NCBI GenBank assembly: GCA_037367355.1
Contig: CM074701.1
Span: forward strand, 3,021,784 to 3,085,783
DNA from: Neoscytalidium dimidiatum
Lineage: Eukaryota > Ascomycota > Dothideomycetes > Botryosphaeriales > Botryosphaeriaceae
Length of the DNA stretch: 64,000 bases
Direction: 5' to 3'
Below are positions 11,981-24,500 of the stretch, in pieces. The number at the start of each line of letters is the position of its first letter. The first letter of the stretch is position 1. Position numbers and translations under genes: made by a program. Under the pieces are notes generated by a model. It was not told the DNA's origin, did no database searches, and saw only the letters and a list, made by a program, of their open reading frames with translations.

Positions 11981-12385
11981 CGGCCCAGCCAAGCGCCGCG
12001 CCGCCAACTTCCTTTCAGCACTCGAGCAGGAAACTCAGCCGCCGTCTCTCTCCGATGCCCAGACGGGAAGCCCACAGGCTCTCCTTCTCCGCCTCTTCTC
12101 CCGCGCTTCTGCTGCATCCCGCGCAGATAGCCTTTTCGGGCACCGCGACAACAGCGCCGTCCATGCTGCCATCCCGCGCTTCTCCCGACAGGCAGGTCCC
12201 GGGCTGTCGTCCCACGGTTGACGCCCGCGTCCAGCCGCGTGCTTGTAGTTAGTTGATGGTCGCGCTGGGCCCGATCTCGTGCATAAGGCACCATCCTGTC
12301 ACGCCCGTTTCGGCACCGCCGCTCACCCAGGCCCAAGCTACGAGAGATAGCGAGAAAGAAAGAGAGCGAGACAGCGAGACGGATA

Positions 12386-12435
12386 GCTCCAGGCTCCAGG
12401 CTCCAGGCTCCAGGTTCCAGGCTCTAGGCTCCGGG
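12386..12435. repeat. Tandem 7-bp repeat, unit CTCCAGG
   Basis: About seven units are visible. The first four are exact and the later ones carry single substitutions (TTCCAGG, CTCTAGG, CTCCGGG). It is a minisatellite-like tract in gene-free DNA. Confidence 0.8.
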
Positions 12436-13527
12436 AAAGCATTTCCCAAGCCTAAAGGCGCCAGCGATGCGCCCTGCAACACGCCGAGCCGCGCTGCAAT
12501 TTCGCCGGCCGGCCGGCCATCTGAACCGACGACCACCCCCCCCGCATCCGACACAACCTCACCAAGCCTTGCCCAGGTCGACAGACCAACACCTAGCGTC
12601 TTCCGACACTCCCCGTCCTCGACGTCCGGTCCGAGACCCGACCGCAAAACTATCGAGTGTCTCGTGCCCGTCCCGCGTCGTCCCGCTGGGAGACTTGTCG
12701 AACCTGCTCGCCCATCGTCAAGCCCTGAACCCAGCACCCCACGCGCCAGAGAACTGAGCTATGTGCTATACATCACCAGCTAGACTTTCAAGTAGGCCCG
12801 ATCAAGCCCCGACCCGAAGTCCTCGCCATCAATCCTTCCGGCTGAACGTCGGTGATGGCTAATGGCCTCCAGCTCTCCTAGCCCTCCTGCCCTCCTCCGG
12901 TCTCTCCATCCCTAGCCGCTACACATTTTTGAGGCTTGCATATTGTGGCGATGTCCCACTGACCGCCTACCACGAAACGGCCACACCAGTTCTTCTGCAA
13001 TGCCAATAATGCCTTTCGCCCGTGCCGTGCAATTACGTAGTGTCCAGGAGAGCACACAGGTCACCCTGTCGTTGTTGCGTCAGCGGAACCCTCGTCGTAT
13101 GCCACGCGAGAACCACTCTATCACTCTTTTTTTTTTTTTTTTGCTCATACGAACGGCGCAGCATCGGAGAGACCGTGTCAGCCGTCAAATTCTATCTCGG
13201 TCAAGCTTTTACACCCTTTCCCGTGCTTTCCATCCGCGCGGTATTTTCGCGTCCTTCCATCGTTCTGGAAAGACGCAAAACGTGAGCCGGCCAAGCGCGC
13301 CGAGTGCGAAATAAAGGGTTAAACTTTGCGTGCCACGAGGAGTCGCGTGGTCGTGGCGTGCGCGGCCCAGCTCGTTCGAACCACCGATTGCGTGCGTTAG
13401 TTTTGGCCCTTAGCCTGCTCTCTCCCTGACGTTGACACGTTGGTCCGCCCCCCTCCTTTGCCCCGTTCATGATGCTGGTTTCTCTCTTGTCATCGAATGT
13501 CGCAAGTTTCCGCTGGCTACTGCGTGT

Positions 13528-13528
<1 letters not shown>

Positions 13529-13559
<31 letters not shown>
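13529..13559. repeat. Trinucleotide repeat (CCG)n, about 10 units
   Basis: An uninterrupted CCG run lies in gene-free DNA. It creates poly-Gly/Pro/Arg frames that should not be taken as genes. Confidence 0.9.
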
Positions 13560-15040
13560 TTGATTCCATCCGCTCCATAGGGGGGAAAAATATCAAAGCT
13601 AATGGGATGGAGGCGAAAAGGAATGGGAAGAAGGCTGAACACTAAGCAAGCCACGCGCACAGCATTGACGCCCAACTGTCAGCCCTACTCGAACCTCTCC
13701 CCTTCTCTTTCCATCCCCCCCACCCCTGCTCAGTGACATTATTGTGACATAAGGAAAAAGAAAATAGTATTGAAACACACACACATTGCGTCAGGGGCGG
13801 ACCGGTGAAAGAGACTTCTGACGAAAATGCAGCGACTTAGGTGGAACTCGGATGCACGGCTTCGCCGGGGCGAGACGAGATGATGCACTCTCTCATCATC
13901 ACCGCCCCGTCGGGTAGTAAGCGCGGAAAGGGACAGGGCGTCGCAGCATTTCGACAGCATGCAATGCACATGGCGGCTGAATTTTTAAGTTGGCGATCAC
14001 TATCATTCATCTCACACGCTGTCTTGTCCATTCACCTCGGCTGTCTCGAAATCTAGCCGCATTAGAGTAGGTAGACGAGAGGCAGGCTACTCAGTCAGCA
14101 GGGCACGGGGGGATAAGCGTTGTTCCAGAAAAGAACGGTAAAGGGGACGGGGCGTAATAATGTGGGGGCGGGACTGTGAAAAGGATAACCGAAAAAAAAA
14201 GGGAAAGAAGAAACGTGCATTGGCGCGGGCGCCAGCGCCACTGCCTCTCTCTCCTGCAGCAGTTCGCGTACGGTTCGATTCATTCGCTATGGTGAGACGC
14301 GACGCGACGCGACGAGACGGGGGAATCGCGGCGCTTTGGGGCGACCGGGACAGCAAGCGTCCGTCTGTTTGAAGGCTAACCGCTGCGGGAAAGTCAACAG
14401 GATATCGTGTGGGGCCTTGTGCGGATGGGAGCAGGCAATAGCAAAACGACGAGGGTCGTGGCCGCATAGAAGCGACTGACGACGATAGCTACGACGACAG
14501 GGCGTATGAAGAGTGCATATGCGGAAGTGCATGTGCATGTATATATGTGTGTGTGTGAAGGCGGCACGATGCGGTCAAGGCACAGCACGCTGAAGAAAAA
14601 TAGGCTTCAAGGTTAACCACACCCGCAAAAGGCAAGACCGATGGTCCGGACAACGGAAGGTAGCGGAATTTCCGGGACTGCAGATTCGTGAAAAAAAAAA
14701 AAAAACATCAGAAAAACGTGAAGAAGAGTAGAGGATTTCATAGGCAAGGAGATACCCGTGGGCGAGGAAGGCGATGATGGGGTTCTGCGGCTTGATGTGT
14801 TGAGGTTGCAGGCATCTTCTACCGGAGCGCAGATAGGAGGGAAGGGCAATCGACCGTCCCGTGTGGATAGGGGCGTGGGCGGAGCACGCGGGTTTGACGC
14901 GCATCTGCCAGCACATGGCAGGACCGGCATTATTTTTCCTCTGGCGTGGGGGGGTCTTGACTTTGCCCTGTGTGATCCAGCTCGTCAAGGTTATGTGCGT
15001 TGGGAGGGGCCAGGACAGGGCCAGAGAGCGGTTTGAGGCG

Positions 15041-15062
15041 GATGGATGGATGGATGGATGGA
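15041..15062. repeat. Tetranucleotide repeat (GGAT)n, about 5 units
   Basis: A pure GGAT microsatellite lies about 700 bp downstream of the stop codon of the Zn2Cys6 regulator gene. Confidence 0.9.
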
Positions 15063-15769
15063 GGGGTGAACTGCTGGTCGGCCTCGTCCGAACCAGGGCC
15101 TGCGGAGGCACGGCTGGCTGATTGAGCGCAGGCTGGCAGGGCTTCCACGCGACGAGAAGCACGCGCGCGGTGCGATGCGAACCTAGCACATGCATCGCCA
15201 TTCCTGGTCCCAGGGAGCAGAGGCTTCGACTCGAGATCCAAAATTGCGGTGTGCGGCCTGTAAGGTGCCCGCCCAACTGGCAGTTTCGCGCGGTGGCGAT
15301 TGCTCCCGCCCGTCCATGAGACACGCATTCAGCAAGTAGGAGGTGCAGCTCAAGATCAAGTCTTTTTCCCTGTTGCGGATTGACAGCCAACCACATCACT
15401 GCGGCACCGGCGCGTCGATCACAAGAAAATCGCTAGTTGCTAAGTAGAACAACGTTCCCGCCCGTCTATATGCAGATCCCGTGTTTTTCTCCAATCCTGT
15501 CCCTTACCGAACCTGATACGTCATTGCCAACGCGGACATGAGTCGTGAACCCTCCCCCCAAGACACACACAAGGGGAAAAAGAAGAAAAGAAACATCGAA
15601 GAAACATCGCAGCAGCGCCGAACACACGCTCGGTTGCCCCCGAGCCCATGCAAATGCAACTTTTGGTCGTCATGATAGCCGTGATCCTCGTCCCGCTCGC
15701 TAACGCCAGCAAAGCAATGCGCCAAACAACTCCACCCACAAAATGCATCAATCAACTGAACGAGGCCGC

Positions 15770-18537
15770 CTAGTCCTCCACCCAGGCCGGCTGGTTCGGG
15801 TTGTCCGCGAGCCAGCTGCTAACCGGTGTGCCTGTCGCGCTCACCGCCGATGCCACGCTCGCCGCGCATCGCGTCTGCTGCACAGGCGTCGCGACGGTGC
15901 TCTGCACGCTGCCGTCATCCGTCGTCCAGCTGGGGATGCCCGACAGATATGTGGCGTTGGAGCTCGCCATGGGCCAGCTAGTTGCCGGGTTGCTCACCGG
16001 CGGCATGCGCGGCGTCGAATTGAAGCTCTCGCTCGACGGCGGGCTGTTCATTGGCCAACCGACCACGGGAAGGGAAGACGCGACGGCGTCGAAGACTCCC
16101 GCTGGGAGATACTGGTCGTCCAGGCCGAACCAGTCGAGGCTGCTGCCAGCCCATGACATTGGCATGTCGGCAGGCTGTGACGTTGGCTGCTGCCAAACCA
16201 TGGTTGCATCAACGGGGGACATTGTTTGCGCTGTGTTGATGCTGTTGTTGCTGATGGTCGTGTTGATCGAGGGGTTGCGCTTGGCGTGCGCATGCATGAC
16301 GCGCGCTTCCCGCTCCTTGAACTTCTTGAGCATGTGAGCAAGCCCTCGTGCAGTGTGCGTCGAGACGTGGCGCTCGCTCGCCTTGGCCTCGCCGAGGAGC
16401 TTGATGATACGCTCGACCAACTCGACAATCAAGCCGAAGTTGGTGTTGAGTTGTGCTGACCGCCAGTTGGTGTGCACCTTCATGAGGAACATGGTCGAGA
16501 AGGTGATGGTTGTAGACAGGTAGAGCGGGACACCGACAATGGCATTGCGAATGTCCGGCTCGTCCAGCACGAAGCTAAGGCAGGTCGTGGCATTCTCAAT
16601 GGCCGTGTTGATGAACTCGCGACGAGGGTCGTTGGGTGAAAGATGAGACAGGCCGCGCAGGCAGATGGCGTTGAGCTGCAGCTTGGCGAAATTCAAGTGC
16701 AGAGTGCAACCCTTGGCGGGGTAGGTGTCAATGTATTGGTTTGGAGCTACAGTAGCAGAGTTAGCGAGAGTAGAGACGGGTCGGTGGTTGAAGGAGACAT
16801 ACCGAGGCGGGATTCCCAGTTGTTCTTCCACTCATCAAGGTCGGCGTTGAACCTCCGGATGATTGGCAGGTCGTCCATAGAGATTGGTCGGTCGCTGTCA
16901 TGGCCAAACTTGTTGAAGACCCTGCTGAGGATCTTGAAGACGCCCACCTGGGACTGCAGACGGAGGTCGGCGTTGGTAATGGTGGGGAGGGCAAGGAACC
17001 TCTCGTGGTCAACGACCGACTCGTCCTCGTGGATGACGGGCGGTCGGTTGTAGGCCAGGGAGAAGTGGTGGTCGCAGACGTAGAGAAGGTACCATAGGCG
17101 AGCGCGCTCAATGGCATCCATGGAGCCCATGACGGCTTTGGAGTAGGCAATGTGCAAGTGCATCTCGGTAGCCATGCGCACGGCATGGCCGGAGAGCTTC
17201 CAGCTGACCTCGGACAGATAGAAGGCGCCAATGCAGAGGGCGCGAACGTCGTCGAGAGAGTGATACCTCTCGAACATGGACTCGGAAACAAGAGACAGGA
17301 ATTCGGAGTAGCAGACATCAAGGATCAGCTCGGCGTCGGGAACGTGCAGGGCAGTGACGGAGAGGATGGCGGTGAGGAGGAGGGAAGACGACTCCCTCAC
17401 GGACTGGAGGTCATCGTGGACGAGGGCGATGCCGCCCCAGATGTACTGGTTGAGCGAGGTGCTGAAACGGCGGAAGAGCTCGTCGGCGTGAGCCTCGGAG
17501 ATCTTGCCTTGGGCGATGATGTCGGTCGCCATTGGATTTCGCCTCGTGCCGTCGGGGCGCTCAGAATTGCTGCTGCGGAGGTTCTTGAGCTTGGTGACCT
17601 CGAAGAGCGACGCCATGGGACCCGCCGTCATGGAGTCGTCCTCGGACTCCTCTTTGCCTGGCGGTTCGGGTGAGTTCTCTCTGGTCATGGCCATGCCGGG
17701 GACGCTACGGGTCCGGGGTGACTGGTACTCTGAATGCGGAGGAGTGGGGCCCGAGGAGGGCTGGTTGCTGATGCCGGAGGTGGGCTGCGGGAGCGCCTTG
17801 GAGATGGAGGGCGAGACGGAGTCGCTCCTGGTGGCAGCGTTGCTGGACCACGAGTCTAGGGCGGGCAGACTGTTGCGGTGGAGCAGCTCCGAGACAGCGT
17901 GGTGCAGCTGCTCGTACTTGACCTCCATCGACCTCTTCCACCTGGACGGGGAGGGCGGTTAGCTTACGGCACACGGACGGACAGGGCTCAATGGCTTCCG
18001 AGGGGAGCGACGTACTCGTTCTCATCGTCGAGCAGAGTCTGCAGGCTCTTGTTGATGACACACTTCAGGCCGAGGCGGCGGCAGCGCGCACACGGGTTGT
18101 TGCCGCCATTGCTACCCTCGGCAATGTCGCACTTGACCTTGCGGCTCTGGCATTCCTTGCCTGTCGAGGCATCTCAGCATGCGCGCAGTGGGAGGGGAGG
18201 AGCTCAGGTGCAGCGCGGCGCGGTGAGCAAAACATCAGACGAGAGACAGCGGGCAGCGGGCGATGCGTGGGGAGCAGCGCCAGTGCCGCGACGGCGACGC
18301 GCGATGCCGCACCCCGCAGGCTGTCTCTGGGTCTGGCTTGGCGGGGGCAGCGTGCTGCGGGCTGCGGGCTGCGGGCTACTTACAGGCTCGGATCTTCCTC
18401 GAGATCTTGGGCGTGTGCTCAGGCGTGCCGACGGAGAGAGCAGACGACTGCGGCGGGTGCGGCGCCTGCGGCCGCTCGGCGGCAACGGGCGAGGCGCCTT
18501 GGGGCAGGTCGTTCATCTGGGCAAACGTGCGCTTCAT
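15770..18537 (-). CDS. Zn2Cys6 fungal-type transcription factor
   Basis: The model has four exons, 18537-18384, 18160-18016, 17941-16803 and 16746-15770, giving 804 aa. Intron 1 is 223 nt and falls inside the zinc cluster. The spliced binuclear cluster is C52-x2-C55-x6-C62-x12-C75-x2-C78-x6-C85. It is followed by a linker (NKSLQTLLDDENEWKR) and a helix likely to dimerise. Residues about 130-230 are Ser/Pro-rich. The middle domain (about 240-560) contains the acidic/aromatic helices typical of fungal-specific regulators, such as RMATEMHLHIAYSKA. The C terminus is Ser/Thr/Pro-rich and may activate transcription. It acts in the nucleus. Target genes are unknown, and no adjacent pathway genes point to one. 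It is flanked on both sides by very long gene-free DNA. Confidence 0.92.
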
Positions 18538-21500
18538 GATGGCGGCACGACCCACGAGGTCCACGAGGTCCACGGGTTGGCAGGCGGGAGGCCGCGCGGG
18601 TGAAAAGGGTCGCGACGGGGAAGGCTCCGCGGGGTGCAAAGGCGGACGAGGCCCCACAGCGCGGAGGGCGAGGGCGAGTCACGTTGGCGGGCGTAGCTTG
18701 GGGGAGGGGTGGGAGAGCAGACAGCAACAACAGAAGCGGTGCTGCTCGAGGTGGCGGACGGATTCGCGCCGGGCGCAGGCTGAGGTGCGTTCAGCGGTGG
18801 TTGATGTGGGCCCAGATGGTGTGGAGAAGGAAGTCGGAGGAGGAGGGCGAGCGTCGGCCTTTCTTTAATATCAAGGTCAGAGGCAGGCAGGATACAAGAG
18901 CGACGAGGTCGTTAGTTCGCAATGGGCGCCAGTTCGAAGCGTGGCTCTCGCACCCACCACTCCTCCACCCCCCGGTAGAGCCCTGACCCTGGACCGACCT
19001 CTTCCCAGCCCGCATCAGCAAGGAGCCTCTAGCTCCCTGTCGCCTGAATTGCCCGGCCGGCGACAGGCGACAGGGCGGTGTGTGTGGCGCCGGCGCGCTC
19101 TTTCGGTGGATTGTCGGCCAGCGCTCGTCTCGACGGGACCGCAACCATCACCCATGCGGAACCACGCGACGCCCACGCCCGCCGCCGCCGCCGTCACTCT
19201 CTCTTGCTGCTGCTGCTGCTGCCACTGCCACTGCCACTGCCACTGCCACTGCCACCACCCGTCCGCCGTGCTGTCCCAGAGCCGCCCACGCCGCCCGCCG
19301 CTGCTGACGCGCTGCCAGCGCGCGCGTCCTCCCGCCGCTCGTCCTCGATCCTCAGCTGCCGTGTGCCCGCGCTCTTCAGCTCGCGTCGCCCGCATGCGTC
19401 TTGGAGCTGCTGCGTCTGCTTGCCGCCTGAGGCGAAGGAGCCGCCACCGGCTAGCTGCCACCACCCTACATCTTACACCTTACACCCCCTACACCCTATG
19501 CGCCTGACAGCGCGACCCGCGACCTGCACCACTCCCACGCTCAACCCGACTGCTGACCGGCCCTACGCGCATCCTCGCGTCGAGGCTCTGCGCTGCACCT
19601 CCCATTCGGTCCTTCTCAACTCCTTTGGCTTCTGTCCTGTTGTATTGTGCCGTCCGCGCCTCCAATGGCGTTTGAGCGTCACGCCTACCGCACCTGCGTC
19701 TCCAGCAATCCCTCCCTCTCCCCACGTGCCCCGCCGACCACAGCTCCCTACCCGTTCTCTAACCTCAGCTCCGCCAGCGCGGCCAGCGCCCTGAGCGCCG
19801 TGCCCCATCTCCGCGCTAGCATTTCCGCGCCTAAGAGACTAGCGACCGCGAGCTAGAACCCTGAAACGAGCACTTCCGCTTTGGGCCCCCCTGTCCGAGA
19901 AGCGCGAAGCACGAAGCTCAAAGCTCGCGGCCGGCCGTGATCAACGGCGACCATCCGGAACGCTGCCGGGACAGGGTGCCCACGCGCAACCACAGTCAAC
20001 GGCCGATCCGCAAAAGTAACGTGTCGGAGATTCAGCGCGTCGCAGCCTGCAGCCCGCCGCCCGCCGCCCGCCTTCATTGGCACCACATCGTCACCACTCG
20101 GGGAAAACGTTTTCCTGGCGCGCTTGGAACCCATTAGCTCTTCTAGAAGCATGTGAAGCCCGCAGGCGGTGCCCCTTGGCTGCGCTGCCGCACGTGGAGG
20201 CAACGGGATGGCCGCAGCTCAGCCGTTCTCAGACGTGCAGCTGTGGCGCACGGCACACGTGGAGACACATCGCTAGATCTCGCCGATGAAGTCCCCGCCA
20301 ATCTGTGGTGGTGAATCCCACCCTCCATCACCACCAGCTACTGCACAGCGCTCCCTCCGGCCGAAACATCACCCAGCCGCGCAGACCCTCCGCTGGGGAG
20401 GGAAAAGCGGGAGATTACGAGGCTCTGGGCGCTGCATTTCAGATTTTGCTCTGCAGATTCGCCCCTCGTGCCCCAAACGAGCCGCTGCATGCGGTGCAGG
20501 CGGGCGGGCAGGCAGGCATGCTGCACCGCTGACACGTGGAGCGGACGCAGAGGTGACGCCAACACCAAGAGACGGGACAACGTCCTCCCCGTTTGATGCG
20601 CGCATGGCCCCCGGACCGCAGTAGAGAGCGAGCTTTAACCCTCCCTAGTCAGGCGATGGCGCGCGGATTTTTGGATGTGGCCGCAACTTTCTTTTGGGAA
20701 ACTTTGCCGCCATGGGAAACGCAAGCGGTAGGGCTGCGGTTGTCATGGTCAAGCGAGCCCGCGCGGGAAGCGCAGACAATGATCCTCGCCGCTCCCTCGG
20801 CCTGCACCGACGCCCCTGCGGCAGATCTGCCACTCATCGTGAACACCAACCCGGAGGCACTTCCGCTGGGCTCGGAGGCTCCCGCGCCTCCTGGACCACT
20901 CCGCGCTCGTCAGTCGGATGCCCAAGGGATCTGTCTCGGACCTGATTCAGTACAAATGCTCTTGTCCATGCCGGTCTTCGCGGACCCAGCGGAAAAGAAG
21001 CCAGACGAGATGGAGGCTGTGCACGCGAGACGAAAAGACAGCAGATCTTTCTTCTTTCATTGCTCTCTTTACGTCCTCCATGAAACATCCGTGAGCCACC
21101 TCCCTCATAATGACGTTCTCCCGCTCTGCCTACGACTCGTAGCCGTCAGATCATCTTGTCTTGCGACTCGCTGCTTATATGGGCGTGACTCGAGCGGACC
21201 CGCAGCTGCGCGCCATGACGGTTCCTGCTGCAACGCTTACGCCGCAACGAACACGCTCCTGGCCCTGTGTTCTCTGCAGAGGTGTTTAGTCGGCCGTTGC
21301 GAGGCTCCACTCTGTAGCGCTCTGCGCCCGTTATTTTGCGCCTCGATGCGGCGTGGGGTGGAGCGGAGCGGTGTCTCGCAAGCGCCGTCTCCGCCGTCTA
21401 CTCCCTCGCCAGCCAGTTCCCCGCATTCCAGCGCGGCCAGCTCAAGCAGGGCCTTTGTACGAGAGTTACTGGAATGGGCAAAGCGCGTAGGATCTCCTGT

Positions 21501-24500
21501 TCCGCCACATACATCACGTAGGGGTGCAATACATTACATTCCGACTGCTCGGAGTACCTTCGTATTGCTCGGCGCGGCCCGTGGTTGGCCAACGGCATCT
21601 GACTCGCAGTTTTTCGAGGGGTCGGCGCCCATGCATGCCCTTGGCGGGGCATCCGATTGAGCCAGATGGGATGATCGACAAGCCTCCCTTTCATCCAAGG
21701 ACGGGATGACATCTGCGACCCGCTCGGTGACAGCCAGCCAGTCCTGTTTTTTCGACCTGTCCGCAAGACGTCACCGGCGGGCCCCATTTAGACGAGCGTG
21801 AAGAATTTTTTCGATAAGGAGGAGCACATAAAGGCTCCGAATACCCGTCCACGAGTCGTGTCCACTCGCGTTTGTCACGATCTCACAATATCTCCTGATA
21901 GGCACTAATGTCTTCCATCCGGACGGATCACGACGCCTGATCTGGTAAGGTGCGTTATCCGACGGCAGATTTCCGCTTGCCTAAGCGTTTCGGAGCGGAA
22001 ATGCAGCTCATTGACTCGAGCCAGTGCGGTATCCGAGACCAGCGTATCAGCGTCTCCGTGAGGTGTGAATAGGGTTATACTCCGGAAATGCCGCAGCACA
22101 GCACTCAGATGATTCGTCCAGCCTCGAGCCACGGGTTCATTGCGTCAGTCACCACAGCCATTGGTTCGGAATATACTTTTCAGGCAGGGTCCAGAGATCC
22201 CAGAGGCCGCCGAGATTCCGGGTTGCCTTATGGGAGTCCATTTCACGAGCTGGCTAATCTGGATAATATCTCCCCCGTCGAGTTACCTTGTGCGGCAAGA
22301 CCGTGTTGTCGATTACACCAGTCATGGCGCTTATGAAGCCGCACGATCGCGTGGTTGGCGGACATGGAGTCCCATGCCTTTGCGCCTAGCCAAAATCAGA
22401 CCACATTGCATCACGGACACCGGTTTCCCCACAGGCATCGTCGCTGCGGGCGACACCCTGGTGGCGAGCTTCGCGAATCAGCACCATCACGTTCGTGCTG
22501 CAGGTTGATGGATTCGGTACCTCGACTCGCCGTGCCGACCAGGAATCGCGATGGAAGGGTTCATGCGGGAGGCACCTTCCCACTAGTTCCCGAGAAGCGA
22601 GATTTTTACGTCACAGATAAACTCGCAAAACGATATCCTCCCCGTACTGCGGTAGGTCTTGTCTCGCAGGTGTTGGCGGCCGCCTATGCGAGTCGTATCC
22701 AGAATTGCGCCGTGCCTCAACTCGCCGCGCTCCAAGAAAAGGAAAAATAAAAAAAGAGAAGAGTCAGGACATCAGGCTCGTACGTACCTTCGTACTCGGG
22801 AAGATACCTTGAAAATCTTCGGCGTAGGACTCTGCTGTGGACGATGCTCTCAGGGTCAGACGCTGCATCACCGAAATGCCAACACTATCGCATTCATTTG
22901 ATGAAGGTATTTTTGGTGGGAGGTCCCCTGCAGCTAACCTTCAGTGACAGCGATTCCAGGGTTGATTAATTCCTTGACTGTTTGCAAGCGATAGGCAATT
23001 CGAGACGCACGCGTCCGATCGGAACGACAAGCCGCACGAGGAGCCCCGGCTGTACGGATCGCTGGAGTCCTCCAGCACGCAGTGCAGCAAAGAGGTCAAA
23101 CCGTTGATGAGTGGGGTTCGGCAGCTTACCCTATACGCTGCCTATCTTCGTGACTTGTGCGGAGAAGGGACCCTGAAAATAGCTATTGGGGCGACGTCAG
23201 GCCCACCGTGCATTGCATCATAGGCGGCGAAAATCTCCTGACTTCCAGCCTCGAGTGTGGACAGTTGGCGCCTACGGCCACGCATCCGGAGATCCTGAAC
23301 GAGCTCACCACCAAGAGTCGAAACGCTTCGCCTCCCACTTTCTGAGTCGTGATGCGGATACGTCATTGCGCTTCACCAGCCACAGCCAGGGTCAAAGGTC
23401 CGAGGACGGTCTCGACTCGAGGATACCCACAAGTGACGATCGTCCGTGGTCTCGATTCGACTTGATAAATGTTGATTACCTCCCACTCGAACCGACCGAG
23501 CGACCGTACGACATGAAGATCGTCTCTCTTTGCGTCCGGAGACGAAACTCGGTGAGTGAGGGAGCGGAACCGCACCCCAAAACACGACTCGAAATACAGT
23601 CGAGGCAGACGTCACAACCAAATGCATTGCTCTCCATGATGTGTTGGCACATTCTTGACGGCGAAAGAGGCGATAAGTATGGGGACAGGGTGAGACACAG
23701 AGAAGGTATCTCCGCGGACAAGACATGACGGATACCGTGTCATGCGGACAGGATGGTGAGGTGATTTTTCTGTTTTTCCTTATGGAGGCGACAGTGAAAA
23801 AACCCTACGCCTCGCAAGCGTAGCATGCACCTCGGTGCTTTCGCAGCGGCGACCCTCGGCAGCGACAAGCGGCAGCGACAAGCGGCGACAGCGGGTGCGA
23901 CGGAATCGACATCCTGCCCTTAACATTGCCACCAGCGGCCCAAGTCAATACGCAGCATGAATGCAGTCTCGCCGCAAACCTAATGAGACGCGTAACGATG
24001 GTAAACTCTGCCGAGCGAATTTCGAGAAGTAAGTTCTGATGATACCCGTGGTCGAATGTTCGAGCAATGCACTCTTTACTTTTCGTGCGGCAAAGTATTG
24101 CGGCGCAGTACTGCGGGCCGTTAGCCGGAGCATCCGACAACAGCGCCTCATTGCCGCCGTTGTTATGCATGATTTTATCAAAACTTGCCGATCATCGTTA
24201 TTCACTAAATTATTCAGTCTCTTTTCTTTAATGGTCTTCCGATGAAGCTGCGCTGAAGTATTATTTGACGAGTATTGTTCTCTTGAGAAATTTCATTATT
24301 TTAGTTGTACGAGGCCATCTTCCTTAGTATTTCTTTGTCACAAAGGTGATTATATCACTATCAGCTACTTAGATGATAAGCGCCAGCAACACAGGGCAAT
24401 GTATAGCACCAGAGTCGTTCCAAGTTCCCTTCTGCCATCGGCCCGTATCCCCCCCTCCATCCGTATCGAGGATGGCTTGGCTTTGAATGATACCAGTTTT

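Larger units (their letters stand above)
10657..15769. other. Long gene-free stretch (5.1 kb)
   Basis: It lies between the MFS permease start and the 3' end of the Zn2Cys6 regulator. Many GC-rich open frames exist on both strands, but they are built of R, S, P and A with simple repeats and no domain. Content that can be named: a degenerate 6-bp repeat (about 11929-11980), a CTCCAGG repeat (12386-12435), a CCG run (13529-13559), a GACGC run (about 14294-14318), a TG run near 14545 and a GGAT run (15041-15062). It may include the permease promoter, a long 3' UTR or non-coding transcripts. Confidence 0.5.

Noticed and set aside
11144..12007. Minus-strand frame of 287 codons
   Set aside because: Made of Arg, Ser, Ala, Pro and His runs caused by simple repeats. 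No family, and no supporting neighbours.
14268..14285. CGGTTCGATTC string resembling a tRNA T-loop
   Set aside because: The flanks do not form the other cloverleaf arms with proper spacing.
19205..19252. Regularly spaced short repeat that might be taken for a CRISPR-like array
   Set aside because: Units are 3 and 6 bp and directly adjacent without spacers, so it is a microsatellite. CRISPR is also not expected in a fungal genome.
20593..21660. Open frame of 355 codons on the plus strand
   Set aside because: No domain, no signal of ordinary protein composition, and rich in R, S, P, A and C. Long chance frames are common in GC-rich DNA, and no splice joins lead to homology.
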